64,000 nucleotides of DNA, taken from assembly GCA_034508935.3 (NCBI GenBank), contig CM067442.1:93603652-93667651 (forward strand). The letters are read 5' to 3'. The translations under genes were made by a program, and so were the position numbers. Source of the stretch: Berghia stephanieae. Lineage: Eukaryota > Mollusca > Gastropoda > Nudibranchia > Aeolidiidae. Positions 1 through 10,919 of this stretch are shown piece after piece; within the stretch, counting starts at the first letter, position 1; each line of letters begins with the position of its first letter. The notes under the pieces were generated by a model. The model searched no databases and was not told the origin of the DNA. It saw only the letters and a program-made list of their open reading frames with translations.

Positions 1-228
1 GTCATTGCGAGTATAATTTCTTCTACGCAATTCTCCCATATTATCCAGAAGAAACATTGATGACGTGATTTTAGACCTCTCTTGATACTCTCAAGTTTAA
101 TACTCTATCTGTTCTTTTAAATAAATAGGATTGGCTCTCATCATTGTTCCGTAAAGCCAGTGTTAAATTTTTATCATCGAGCACAGAATTACCGCCAAAT
201 CAAAAAATTTAAGTCTGCTAGACCATTA

Positions 229-388
229 TGGACGTGCACTCATTTGCATGTCTGATACCCCATTCCTTATGGGCTCACTGTTGTAATGGAAATCTGAAAA
301 AAAAAATGGCGCCAAATATTGTCCATTACGAGAATGCTAAACTAGGCCCAAAAGTGGGTTAGGATGTCAGACCTGCATAAATGTGGAC
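229..388 (+). mobile_element. hAT-like MITE, family H, copy 1
   Basis: A 160-bp element with imperfect terminal inverted repeats (left ACGTGCACTCATTTGC, right end its diverged complement) and the internal motif GTCTGATA near each end. Flanking octamers gaccatta (221-228) and gaccataa (389-396) match at 7 of 8 positions, as an 8-bp hAT target duplication would. Two more copies lie at 4881-5041 and 34411-34572. It has no coding capacity. Confidence 0.6.
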
Positions 389-904
389 GACCATAATCAT
401 TACTCCCTTGTTTATTTTTGGCGACTAGACCCTAATTCTCGATCTTTAATTTGACCTTGGCCTTTGACTATCTGGCCAACATTTTTGTTTAGGAGGAAAA
501 TTGTCTCTTACATATGAAGTGGCAGATTTGCTTTACCCGCAAAAGTAGCATCTTTATTGTATTCGTTTAGCTCAAGCTGCATAATTTTATTTTTGCCAAC
601 ATTTCCTCACAGATTTAATCATTAAAAGAACACGTCGATATGGGTGAAGTTATTTCTTTTTATCTGTCCAATCGGAAGAATACGTTCGTCAACAAAAAAA
701 AAATTGTTTAGGTCATGGCTGAATTCAATCATTTTATCTGTCCAACTAGAAGAAAAGTTTGTCAAATATTCAAACCGATCTTTCATTGATATCCTGTTGT
801 TGTCGTCTGCTAAACATAATTTGACATTGAATTCTGACATTTTATGTAAGTGTTTTGCATTTAAATAAATAGTTTTACCATTGCATTTAGATTTAATAAT
901 AATA

Positions 905-975
905 ATAATAATAAAGTAATCTTTTATAGCGCTAAACGCCGAAGCCTCAAAGCGCTTTACACTTTACAATAATAC
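905..975 (-). repeat. SINE-C 3' end fragment
   Basis: The complement of TTTTATAGCGCTAAA and CAAAGCGCTTTACA is the characteristic tail of the SINE-C family (GCGCTTTGAGCACGTTTAG then GCGCTATATAAA). An (AAT)n tract at 892-914 sits where the SINE tail would end. Only the tail is recognisable. Confidence 0.4.
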
Positions 976-1493
976 ACTTATCAAACCATAAACACACTCG
1001 TACCGAGCCGAACAGACACAAACAGTCGCACACAATAACTATGCAAGTTTTACAAAATGACATTCAACAAAACGGAATAAAAACATAAAACGTAAAATTT
1101 ACTCAGCAATAAGAAAATACCTAGGATAAAAATTTCTGGAAAAGATGAGTCTTTAGATTTAATAGATCGACGGCCCACTGATTATCTATCTGTCACTGTC
1201 ACTCACTTAACCCGTGGTGTTCAATTCATTTTAATTTAATTTTAGGAATTTAGTTTGTCTTTACACGTAAACCATTATATGTTACTGCATCACGGGTTGG
1301 GAGCTACGGTGGCTTAAATTTCATGTTTGTCCATACTGATATATCATGAGAGTAGGCATCAGGGGATCGACCATGATTCACAGACAATGTGGTTTACAAA
1401 TCTTCCCTCATTCGTTGACAGTGTAAGCAAATTAGAAAATTGAAATGATAAATTAAAATTTACTCTTTCCCGCAATGCGGGAGTTTTACTAGT

Positions 1494-1791
1494 AAATGTG
1501 GCTATGTGTTGAGGAATGGCACTCGCTTTTGGATCGGAAGGTTCTGGGTTCGAGCCTCGCTCGGCGCATAGTTGAGTCCGTGGAAAAGACTCTTTACTCA
1601 CATTCTCTCACCGAACTCAGGTGTAAAATGAGTACCTGGCCGTTAACAGCGCTGTCTCTGTTCGAAAAAATTGTAATATCGCCGAACATGCGTCTTGTCC
1701 CTTTCTAAATGGTAAGTGTTGCTGTTAGCTAGTGACCCTTTGTAAAGTGCTTTGAGCACGTTTAGTAAATATTGCGCTATATAAAAGCTCA

Positions 1792-1872
<81 letters not shown>
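1494..1872 (+). repeat. SINE-C copy with (ATT)n tail
   Basis: tRNA-derived head: A-box-like GGCTATGTGTTGAGGAATGG and B-box GGGTTCGAGCCTCGC at 1548-1562. A unique body follows (GTGTAAAATGAGTACCTGGC, then TCGCCGAACATGCGTC), then the tail AAAGTGCTTTGAGCACG and TTGCGCTATATAAAAG. An (ATT)n run of about 80 bp follows at 1792-1872. The order head-body-tail is the same as in copies at 9484, 34072, 45708 and 62063, which defines the family. Confidence 0.8.
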
Positions 1873-1873
<1 letters not shown>

Positions 1874-2113
1874 TTTAAGAAAACAGTTCTACCCAAGGCA
1901 TCTGCTAGATCTATGACCGACTTAGTATAGATTGGATCATTTTATTAGCCCTGATTAAACTATAACAAGATTGCTCTTAGTCAGTCCGCCAGATGGAATT
2001 AATCAACTTTTTTTTTGTATGTTGAAAAAGCTTTTTCATGGGATTAATTGATATATCTAGATATAGGCTTTGGGATTGATGAAGCGAGTTTTCTTATTAT
2101 GACCGAAGATTAT

Positions 2114-2120
2114 TAGAGAG

Positions 2121-2205
<85 letters not shown>
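2114..2205 (+). repeat. (AG)n microsatellite
   Basis: About 90 bp of nearly uninterrupted AG dinucleotides. The long low-complexity Ser/Leu reading frame on the opposite strand is a by-product. Confidence 0.95.
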
Positions 2206-2207
<2 letters not shown>

Positions 2208-2371
2208 CACTTCAGAAAAAAATTGATCCGAAATCTCTTGTCATTGATCATTTCCCTTCTATAACTAAGTTGCCAAAATAGTCTGCGATGGAGAGCACCT
2301 CTAACCCAGATAAACCCAGAACAGAGGATGACTTCGAAGTACAACTGTGAAGAACATTTCCTACTCTTTTT

Positions 2372-2668
2372 CTTATTCTTCTTTTTTCTTCTTCTTCTTC
2401 TTCTTCTTCTTCTTCTTCTTCTTCTTCTTTCTTCTTCTTCTTCTTCTTCTTCTTCTTCTTCTTCTTCTTCTTCTTCTTCTTCTTTTCTTCTTTCTTCTTC
2501 TCTTCTTTCTTCTTCTTCTTCTTCTTCTTCTTCTTCTTCTTCTTCTTCTTCTTCTTCTTCTTTCTTCTTCTTCTTCTTCTTCTTCTTCTTCTTCTTCTTC
2601 TTCTTCTTCTTCTTCTTCTTCTTCTCTTTCTTCTTCTTCTTCTTCTCTCTTCTTCTTCTCCTTCTTCC
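2372..2668 (+). repeat. (CTT)n microsatellite, about 300 bp
   Basis: A pure pyrimidine strand of CTT units with a few CTTT and CTCTT interruptions. Such homopurine-homopyrimidine mirror tracts can form triplex (H-) DNA. The poly-Arg/Lys/Glu and poly-Ser/Leu/Phe frames across it are not genes. Confidence 0.95.
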
Positions 2669-3104
2669 TTATATCTCGATATGACTGTTTCACCCGGATT
2701 CGGTAATGACGTTTTCAAATAGGAATGGTAAAAAAAAATCATATAGTTTTCTAATGGCAAAATCCTTCAGTGTATTTTAAAAGGATTGTTAAAGAAATGA
2801 ACCTGGAGCTGTCTGGAAAGGGCGAATAAAAACTGATACCATATTACCCTCAGAAACAGAAAAGTAAAAGTAAATAAGGACAAGCGAATAGGTAGACCCA
2901 AAACTTCTAGTAGAACAGACATGAAATGAGATGACACTGATCTGATTACGATAGGACCTTACTGCAAAAATCTGACAAAATAAATCTATTTCATATTGGA
3001 CAAAAATTATTTTCTTCAAATATCGATCAATTAACTTGGCCCACAACTTGTTAAAATTATTAAAATGTTTCAAACCCTCCACTTCTTCACACATTTTTCG
3101 GGTT

Positions 3105-3215
3105 TGAGATAATTTTTTAGAAAAAGATACACATTGGAGGACACGTTTAGCGATCGATATTTGAAGAACAATTTTTGGGCTAAAATTTTGAAAAAGTATT
3201 TTGTCAGAGTATGTC
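3105..3215 (+). mobile_element. Palindromic MITE P, diverged half copy
   Basis: Contains GGGTTTGAGA, GATCGATATTTGAAGAAC, a degenerate TTTTGGGCTAAAATTTT and the terminal GTCAGAGTATG motif in the order of the right arm of family P. It is more diverged than most copies, with the subfamily end TTTTGTCAGAGT. Confidence 0.5.
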
Positions 3216-3238
3216 AGCTTAGCATATCTTGAGAAATA

Positions 3239-3288
3239 AAGGAGGAGGAGGAGGAGGAGGAGGAGGAGGAGGAGGAGGAGGAGGAGAG
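3239..3288 (+). repeat. (GGA)n microsatellite
   Basis: About 16 GGA units, a purine-only run. Confidence 0.95.
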
Positions 3289-3464
3289 ATAGCGGATGGC
3301 GAAGAGAGGCGGTGATGAGAGCTATCGATCTACTATTTAAGTGACGTCAAGTAACATCATGTAGACGCCATCAAACTTTTTAAAGGAATGAAAGTGTCGT
3401 CGGTGCATTGAATTAGATGTCCTAAAAAGTGATATGGAGAAAATTGGAAAAGTGAGGGCATATG

Positions 3465-3467
<3 letters not shown>

Positions 3468-3529
<62 letters not shown>

Positions 3530-3537
3530 AAAGAAAG

Positions 3538-3568
<31 letters not shown>

Positions 3569-3623
3569 AAGAAAAAAAAAAGAGAGAGAGAAAGAGAGAG
3601 AGAGAGATAAAGAAAAGAGAGAG

Positions 3624-3658
<35 letters not shown>

Positions 3659-3786
3659 GAGTAGAGAGAGAGAAAGGGGTAGAAATATAGAGAGAAAGAA
3701 AGAGAGATATGTACATATAGATAGAGAGAAAGAGAGACAGAAATGAAGATCGATAGATAGATACATAGATAGATACAAGATAGATA
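3468..3786 (+). repeat. Purine-rich (AG)n/(AAAG)n tract running into (GATA)n
   Basis: A 250-bp all-purine stretch of AG with AAAG and AAAAG interruptions, followed by GATA/GACA units from about 3715. Reading frames in either strand (Glu-Arg-Lys or Ser-Leu-Phe) are artefacts of composition. Confidence 0.95.
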
Positions 3787-4370
3787 TTTTAACTCACAAA
3801 CATTAATTAATTACTTATGATTCTTCCATGACAATGCAGCGTCCTAACTTGAAGAACAAGCATAGTTAAATCAATAGACGCTTTTGAGATATCTTTAAGA
3901 TCTTTCGCCACCTTTTGACTATAAATTAGAAGGTCATGATCATGAAGTTATTCTATTTCTTGTTGGTTATTATTTGTTAATTAATTTCTTTGCAGATTGA
4001 TTCATTCGATTTTTCTAATTTATATCCGCAACATTGCCTTCATTGCCAATATAATCTTGAGCTTTTATTAATCTATTATCATCACCATCGTCTACTTTTT
4101 TTTTCTTTTCATTGAACGTTTTTAGTATACATCAGCTGTAATATATAATCTATTTGATTCTTGCAATATATTTACAATGATACTATTATGTTGATTTTGT
4201 TAACTAGAGATTATGCATTTATTTGTGTTATGTATTGAAACTGCCTAAAAAAACTTGAACCTCTCTCATTTATACATCGCATATCATCTTTAGTTTCAAA
4301 GTCTTTCTTAAACTCATTGTCCAATGAGAAAAAAAATAAAGGCCGATATGACATACCACACCTTTTTTGA
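3787..4370. other. AT-rich DNA, no gene or known repeat seen
   Basis: Non-repetitive AT-rich sequence with no long reading frame and no match to the repeat families defined elsewhere in this window. Confidence 0.5.
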
Positions 4371-4374
4371 ATGT

Positions 4375-4518
4375 GGGAGGGGGAGGGGATGGGTAGGGAC
4401 CCAGTGGGTCAGTTTGGTACATTTAACTAACACGGAAACGATACCTGCTCATGTTCTTGATTTGATGGGCCTTTATTTTCTTCAACACCCCAGCCCCATT
4501 CCCTCTCCCCCACGTACC
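4375..4518 (+). other. G-rich quadruplex-type motif with a complementary C-rich partner
   Basis: Positions 4375-4398 hold five closely spaced G-runs of 3-5 (the sequence has the pattern GGGA, GGGGGA, GGGGAT, GGGTA, GGG). A matching C-rich block at about 4487-4518 is roughly its reverse complement. The strand can therefore fold either as a G-quadruplex or as a hairpin with a loop of about 90 bases. Confidence 0.5.
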
Positions 4519-4880
4519 AACTTGGAAATGAATTGAAAACATGTTTAGAAGAGTTGTAAATTAAATTGTTTATTATGTACCAATGTCAGACATTTCTCAA
4601 TCACTTTCGCCGTTTGATCGCCGTTACATCAACTGATCCTTCTAAATCTATTGTACTTATTCTACCCAAATTACCCATAAAACAGCCCAATGTATTCACT
4701 GAACTGGGACTACTCCAGAAGTTATAGGCATGCTGATAATAATGGCTCCCTTGAGGAAGGACGACTTTCATAGCTATTTCAGTATTTAAAATAGCAATGA
4801 CCATTCCAATTGTGATATCTTGTCATTATACATACAGGGAGCAGGTACTGATTTAAAACAAAGCTCTTGAAAGGTGTTTA

Positions 4881-5041
4881 TCGACGTGTATTTATTACCA
4901 GTTCGGATTACCTAAATTGCTATGGGTTCATAGCTGTAATGGAAATATTCTCAAACCAACGCAAAATATTGTCCAATACAACAAAGTTGAATCAAGGCCG
5001 CAACTGCGTTCGGTATTCAGACCTGAAAATAAGTGCACGTT
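4881..5041 (+). mobile_element. hAT-like MITE, family H, copy 2
   Basis: Same length, ends and interior as the copies at 229-388 and 34411-34572. It shares a stretch reading TGGAAATATTCTCAAACC and AATATTGTCCAATACAAC. Possible target octamers ggtgttta and gatgtgta match at only 6 of 8 positions, suggesting an older insertion. Confidence 0.55.
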
Positions 5042-5382
5042 GATGTGTATGAAACAGTACCCGACATTGCAGAGAGAAAAGTATATTCAAACAATTAAAT
5101 TATCTTAAGCAAAAGAAAGCAAATGGTCTTTAGAACTAGAAAACAAAAACAAATATCAAGGAACGAGATAATGATGGAATGAGTGGGATGATTTTGATCC
5201 CGGTTTGATTCCTTATGTCCCATGCCCATGTCAACCAAACTAAAGAACTATCTCATGTCTTGCACCCGGGTGACAGCTATCAGTTTCCACTATTTTGAAA
5301 TGGTTTTGACCACATGCAGTTGCAAATCAATATGGCTACAATCAACTTGAGCTATTATATAGTGCAATGTCCACTAAAGGTG

Positions 5383-5514
5383 ATCTACGAGGTCCCGAAT
5401 TTGAGAGTCTTTGCCAAGATGAGGGTAATTTTAATCGATCGATATTTGAAGGACGAGTTTACTGGCCAAATGTTTAAATAAGGGTCTTTCTAGGGACGGC
5501 AGTTTATTGGTTAA
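5383..5514 (+). mobile_element. Palindromic MITE P, right half
   Basis: Starts near ACGAGGTCCCGAATTTGAG, continues through GCCAAGATGAGGGT, ATCGATCGATATTTGAAGG and CGAGTTTACTGGCCAAA, and ends GGACGGCAGTTTATTGG directly followed by TTAA. Only one arm of the palindrome is present. Confidence 0.75.
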
Positions 5515-6361
5515 GGATGGGAATAAAATAACCATGTAAAGCCCGGTAGAATAATGACTGATTGGGGTGCTTTACCTATTGAACTCTAAATATTCTTCCC
5601 ATCATGTGCTTAACTAATTTGACGCCAGTGACCGACAAATTGTTAACTCATCTTTGCGCCGCAAATAAAATGGCTCTATTTACCACTCTACTGTACTCTG
5701 ACAAAAAGGCTTCTTCGTTTTAGTCGGTGAATGTTTAATATAAATAAAATCGCCGCTTCAATATTTAAAAATGCATCAAATCCGAGATTTCAGAAATGAG
5801 ACATTTTGACAAATTGAGCGTGATATTAATAAATGGATAAATAATGACACAGTTTTTTAGGTCAAAAATGCGAAAAATGTGATGCTTCAAATTACAGCAG
5901 CAATGACTTTACGGGTTGAGTCGACTCAAGTTCCATCATGGATTACTGTGAGAAACGACCCGTCTGGACCAATCTTGTACGCTTTGGTTGTATCACTAGA
6001 AAAACATAATTCTTGCCCGAGAAATGAATTATGTATCAAGAGTTGGGTATTTCATTTGGGGTGTTCTGGCATAATCTGATAAAACGCCTTTTTACATTTT
6101 GACAAGAAAACTTTATTTCATTAAGTGGTCGATTAAAATGACTCAACTTCTTGAAAAAGTATTTAATCCTTGTAGTTTTTTTATAATTTGGATCCCATTT
6201 TAATCAGTTGATATAGAAGATATGAGAGTGACGGCACTCAGCTGTTGTCGTTTTTAAATAGCCAATGTGACAGATTTAACGAAGATTTTGCTAACAGATT
6301 ATATATACAAATAAGGTAAGACATTGGTTTGTGTTATACTTACAATTGATTTGGTGGGCAT
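5515..6361. other. AT-rich DNA, no gene recognised
   Basis: Short open frames only. A GTTGAGTCGACTCAA palindrome lies near 5916. Nothing resembles a known domain or a window repeat family. Confidence 0.45.
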
Positions 6362-6506
6362 AACCTCGCGTGGTCCCAGGTTTGAGAGTTTTTTGCCAAG
6401 ATGAGGGTCATTTAAATCGATCGATATTTGAAGGACGAGTTGTCTGGCCAAATTTTTAAATCCGTGTTTTTTTTTCAGAATACAGCAGTTAACTGGTTAA
6501 ACGCAT
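6362..6506 (+). mobile_element. Palindromic MITE P, right half
   Basis: CCTCGCGTGGTCCCAGG marks the palindrome centre. It then runs through GCCAAGATGAGGGTCATTTA, ATCGATCGATATTTGAAGGA and GTCTGGCCAAATTTTTAAAT to the end AGCAGTTAACTGG followed by TTAA. Confidence 0.8.
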
Positions 6507-8330
6507 GCCATCCATATAAAATAAAAACCAACCTGTTTTTGACTATAAAGTGCAAAAGACGTTTCGTCAGTGCTCGGCGGGAAATGAACTGCACTATGCG
6601 AAAATGAAGTTGGTAATGGTTGGATCAGAGTCAATAAAAAAATCGAAGCCTTGGTTACATGGCTTGATATGGCATGGCGGAGGGGTTGGTTGTTTGCTTA
6701 AGAAATTAATTGTCACTGAAGCGACGGAAATACCAAGTAATTTCATAATACATGGATTTGATCAAATAGCAGCTTCAGGCTATCAGTTCACGGTAAAATG
6801 TAGAACAATAAGAACATCATATGATGTGTTGACTTTCGAAACCTGCTAAGTCACTTTTTTATGATCCAAATAAAACTGCAATGTTTTTGGGTCATTTGAT
6901 TTCTTTAATGACTTAACCCCCTCTCTTACCAACTGCAGAAAAACCATCACATTCGTTAAGATTAAATGAACGTTTTCCTCTTTCAGATTTGTTTAGTACA
7001 AAATTTGAAGAAAAACATTTGTTTATATAATGCTGTTATGTAAAGCTTGTTTTACTGCACACAGAGATGTATAATATAATTTTGCTTCTGAGTTTGGTTT
7101 TAACAAAATTCATTTTTGTGTTGGGTAGGTGTGGCATTTTGGGGAAAAATCCTGAAAATGGTCGGTAAGGGAAGAATTAAGGAGTAAAAAGACTTGTCTT
7201 GTCAGTCTCATAGAAGAAATCTCTCAGTGTTGGGAAACTACACTGGTGACTCTAAGGTGTCCAATAGATTGCTTGAGAGTGTAAACTTATTTTCTATTTT
7301 GATGTGACTTTCATGTTTCAACGAAACAAGACAAGGATGGGCATGAACGTTTAGGGTTAACCTTTAATAAAGGTACAGAACGACACAATATATTCCTGGT
7401 AAAATCAAGAAAAAAAATCAGATTTTCTAGCTAGCTGAGGCAGACTCCATCAAGAATCAATACATTTAATAATGGGCATCCTTATCTGTTTGTTTCATGT
7501 TTTTAATGATTTCACAGCGCTTGCGACACATTCCGGTCAGTTCAGCGCCAGTAAAGAGGAAGAAAAAGTCAAAAGTATATTTAGATTTACAATTGAAAGT
7601 AGCACACAAGAGCAAGTAAGACAAAGGGGAATGATTCAAATAGGGAACAGGCGTAGATTCAAAGAGCGCACTATGCACTTAGTTTGGGATCACCTAAAAT
7701 CTCATCCAGACATTCAAATGAATACAACTCATTTTATATATAAAACAAAAATGTAACAGTACATAACAGAGAGATGATTTAAGAAGGACAAAAATTATCA
7801 TCTCCCAAAACTATAACCATACATTTGACTGTTTTCCTCCCAGCCAAGGACTCCAGCCAAGGAAGGACAAAATCCAAGTAATCCCATTCCAAGAAAAAGA
7901 CATAAGGCAACTCATAAAACATATGGGGATAGAAGACACAACAAGTGATCTCCTACCCACCGTGCGAGGTTAACAAGACCCAACCAAGCAGTCTTATTTC
8001 TTATCCACCACTTTTCGTGGCAACGTATGATGTACCCTAGCTATCCCTGGGAGGAATATAAAATAACCCACCAAGCGTACAGTGGCACAGTGGCAACAGG
8101 AGTCACCAATGGTTATCCAAAGAACAAACTGGGCACTAATAACCTTACTAAAGGAAAAAATAAAGGGAAAATGCCAGAAGTGAGACTCAAACTCGCTTCT
8201 CGCGACTTCTTCCACGGTCCGAACCCAGCAGGCATCTCGTTACATAACACCGACCCTCCCCAATGTATTGGTGTATAGAAAATAAACGACGGCTGTATAT
8301 ATAAATTTGGATTTATTATTTATTACATAA
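6507..8330. other. No gene recognised
   Basis: Contains open frames of 94-99 codons at 6550-6849 and 7472-7756 on the plus strand. Neither shows a recognisable domain, and neither exceeds what AT-moderate noncoding DNA yields by chance. No repeat of the families defined here was seen. Confidence 0.4.
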
Positions 8331-8730
8331 AGGATGTTGTCCTTTGCGGCACTCCAAAAAATAAGTTACAATTGCGGCACTACTGATGTTCTTCATATTT
8401 TTCATACATCATTTGAGGCACTAGTGAAAATAATCGATTTTGTGAACCTGCAGCCAAAATATCGCCTAATCATATAACAGTATATCAGTGATATAGTACA
8501 ACAAAAAACCCTCAGCGTTACAGGTTTGGGACTGTAAAATGAGTTTACATGATACACATATACATATACTCATTAGGCGTCATTAGATATTTTGATGTTG
8601 AATTTTATTGAAAAATGAATGATAAAAGCAACACGTTATCAAAGTTAATGTAACATATACTTCAATTTAATTTTTTTTTTTAAATCATTAAAAAATATTT
8701 GACAAATTAAACAAATGACTCATTCAATTT

Positions 8731-9249
8731 CTATTGGGAGGTGATTGGCAGACCTTGTAACCAATCCGGCCAATGTATGTTTTCCTGACGATTCCATTTT
8801 CGTATGTCATGTCGTATTCTTTTCTGAGATCCATCATCCATGTCAATTTCTTGTTTTCTTGCCATTTTGCCGGTCTTGTGCTTCTTTGTATCGTTGACCT
8901 TGAACGTGTTCATCAGTATGATGTCCTAGACCCTTAGTTCAAAGATGGACGGGTGATCATGATAAAACATGCTATTCAATTGTTTATGAAATGCCTCTTC
9001 GTGGTTGTGAAGAGTCGTTCCATGTATGAATTCAGGTGAGTCAAGCGGCGTCGTTATTTTGACATTTCAGTATTTATTAACGCACTGCCAATTCTTAGAT
9101 CTGGCGCTAATTTTCTTTAACCGGTAGAGAAAGCCATCGAGACCAATGGCATGTTTGCCTTTAGTTGTTTCTGAAAATTTTGAAGTCATCTTTCTAATCG
9201 TGAAATTGACAAATGGAAAGAATTCACTGCGTAGATACGTTTTATACAA
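8731..9249 (-). pseudogene. FLYWCH zinc finger plus C-terminal piece of a MULE-like transposase
   Basis: The first segment (from 9249) reads as a FLYWCH finger: TTKGKHAIGLDGFLYRL, then NWQCVNKY, then the HNH pair in TLHNHEEA. A TGA sits just after NKY, where the second zinc Cys is expected. Directly after the HNH the protein runs into EAFHKQLNSMFYHDHPSIFEL, which resembles the segment after the catalytic domain of MULE transposases. It then continues as a basic tail (KVNDTKKHKTGKMARKQE) to a stop at 8731. The DDE core is therefore missing, with at least two in-frame stops: a dead, internally deleted copy. The FLYWCH identification is moderately firm, the MULE part less so. Confidence 0.5.
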
Positions 9250-9483
9250 TTGCTAAAACCAATGTTGTACATAACAATGTAAACACATTCTGTTTATGCA
9301 CTGATGTGTAATTAGTAAGGTGTCACCAAACCCTTTAACCAATCCTAAACTAAATTACTAACAACGAATTCACGTCTTATTTTAGCGAAAAAAACTCGAT
9401 TAGTTTATTATAGTTAAATAAAGTTCAGATAATTTTTATATCGATAGTATCGATTATAAAATTCAGTGCCGCAAATGTAATAT

Positions 9484-9791
9484 GTGCGGCTATGTGGTCT
9501 AATGGTATGACACTAGATTTCGGATCGAAGATTCTGGGTTCGAGCCTCGCTCGGCACATAGTTGAGTCCTTGGAGAAGGCTCTTTACTCACACATTCTCT
9601 CGCCGTACTCAGGTGTAAAATGAGTACCTGGCCAATAACAGCGTTGTCTCTGTCCGAAAAAATTGTAACATCGCCTAACAGGCGTCATGTCCCGTCCTAG
9701 ATGTTACCTATTGCTGCTGGCCATCGACCCCTTGTCAAGCGCTTTGAGCACATTTAGTGGATATTGCGCTATATAAAATCTCAATTAAAAA
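9484..9791 (+). repeat. SINE-C, near full length, inside the MULE relic
   Basis: GTGCGGCTATGTGGTCTAAT head with B-box GGGTTCGAGCCTCGCTCGG, body GTGTAAAATGAGTACCTGGC, tail AAGCGCTTTGAGCACATT and TTGCGCTATATAAAAT. A 19-bp direct repeat (agtgccgcaaatgtaatat) lies immediately left (9465-9483) and again at 9821-9839. It is either an unusually long target duplication or a pre-existing subterminal repeat of the host transposon. Confidence 0.85.
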
Positions 9792-10093
9792 ATATATCAA
9801 TAAGGGTCATTGTTAGCAGTAGTGCCGCAAATGTAATATTTGTTTTCTATTGGTCGAAATGAGTGCCACAAATGTCATCCGTCCATCACCCACATAAGTG
9901 ACACAATTAGAGTAAACAAAGGAATAAACCTTACATTTCCCCTTGTTAAATGACGTGGATTTGTATAAATAACTCACATTTGACATCGCTGGCATCGAAA
10001 TTTATCTTTTAAATAGAGAAATCTTGTCAGTTGGTAATTGCTCTATATTTCATTGTTAGACGAATTGTAATTACCGATTGGTTTAGTAGTAGT

Positions 10094-10366
10094 TGGTACT
10101 GATAGCTCAGTTGGTAGGGCAGTCGCTTCACAGCAAAGGGACCGAAGTCGATCCCAGAGGAAGTCGAGATTATTTTCTGCCCCTGCCCCTCTCCACTCAG
10201 CAGTGATTGGGTAGCTTGGCCAGTTCGATCTGGAGGAAAGTATTTTCTGATAGACTAGCGTCCCATCCAAAAAGTAGGGAGAATTGATATTCTCCGTTTC
10301 ACGCTATAAAAACTGGGATAGACTCCGGCTCCATGGGCCTAACGACTCTGAAGGACTACTTATTTT
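10094..10366 (+). repeat. SINE-A, near full length
   Basis: tRNA-like head with A-box GATAGCTCAGTTGGTAGGG and B-box-like GAAGTCGATCCCAGAGG. The body has TGATTGGGTAGCTTGGCCAG, GATAGACTAGCGTCCCATCC and TTTCACGCTATAAAAACTGG, ending near GACTCTGAAGGACTACT. The same order occurs at 13876 and 56522. No internal reading frame is conserved. Confidence 0.85.
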
Positions 10367-10457
10367 CAGTAATAAAGTACTCGCACAACTAGCAAAGGGA
10401 CAGGTAACGCTCCTGGGCTCAATCGAACAATATTTACAAGCACGACGGCTGTATGGG

Positions 10458-10740
10458 TACTCTGTGTGGTCCAGTGGTTGAGCGGTACGGTGTATCGTCT
10501 TGTCACAAAAGTCAATAATATGAACCCTGGTCAGAGTGGCCGAATGGGTGACAATGGTTGTGAAGAAATCTCGTTCCCAAATTGTGTTTTACAAATTCCA
10601 CTTGAATCAGGTGTGAATGAGACGGTAGGAAAAGAAAGATATTGTAAAATTGTTGGTAGAAAAATAACGCCTAGCAGGAGAGTGATACTCTACGAAATAG
10701 GTCTAAGTCTCCATAAGGCCAGCTGGGGAAATACATGAAA
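10458..10740 (+). repeat. SINE-E (tRNA-like head), copy 1
   Basis: Starts TACTCTGTGTGGTCCAGTGG (A-box like). It then has GTGTATCGTCTTGTCA, GGGTGACAATGGTTG, AAGAAATCTCGTTCCC and GGTCTAAGTCTCCATAAGG. A second copy with the same landmarks lies at 35398-35590. Two copies only, so the boundaries are approximate. Confidence 0.5.
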
Positions 10741-10794
10741 TGAAATAATGGTTTATCCGGGAAAATGCTCTATATCGGTGTCCTATTCCATGTT

Positions 10795-10919
10795 ACAGGC
10801 CAGGTGAGTAAGAACCTTTTCAATGGACTCAAATTTGCGTCGCCTCTAGAGGAATTTGAACCAGGGACCTATAGGTCAGAAGGCGAGTGTCATACCACGA
10901 GACTACTAGGCTGCATGTT
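10795..10919 (-). repeat. SINE-C head, diverged
   Basis: On the minus strand: CTCGTGGTATGACACTCGCC, CCTGGTTCAAATTCC (B-box), then TTGAGTCCATTGAAAAGG and TTACTCACCTGGCC. Only the 5' half of the family is present. Confidence 0.65.

Larger units (their letters stand above)
8340..9870 (-). mobile_element. DNA transposon relic (MULE type with FLYWCH finger), internally deleted
   Basis: The two ends carry related inverted motifs: TTTGCGGCACTCC and TTGCGGCACTACTG on the left (8345-8385), and AGTAGTGCCGCAAATG and GAGTGCCACAAATG on the right (9819-9870). Between them lies a minus-strand coding relic (8731-9249). A SINE-C copy (9484-9791) has inserted near the right end. Mutator-like transposases with FLYWCH fingers are known in animals; assignment to that group is inference from the protein relic. 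The exact termini and target duplication are not resolved. Confidence 0.5.

Noticed and set aside
622-868. Overlapping 72- and 74-codon frames on both strands
   Set aside because: The sequence contains a short internal repeat (ATTTTATCTGTCC-type) but no recognisable protein motif; likely chance.
2248-2760. Long frames rich in Arg, Lys, Glu, Ser or Leu
   Set aside because: They are translations of the CTT microsatellite in several frames at once and have no non-repeat content.
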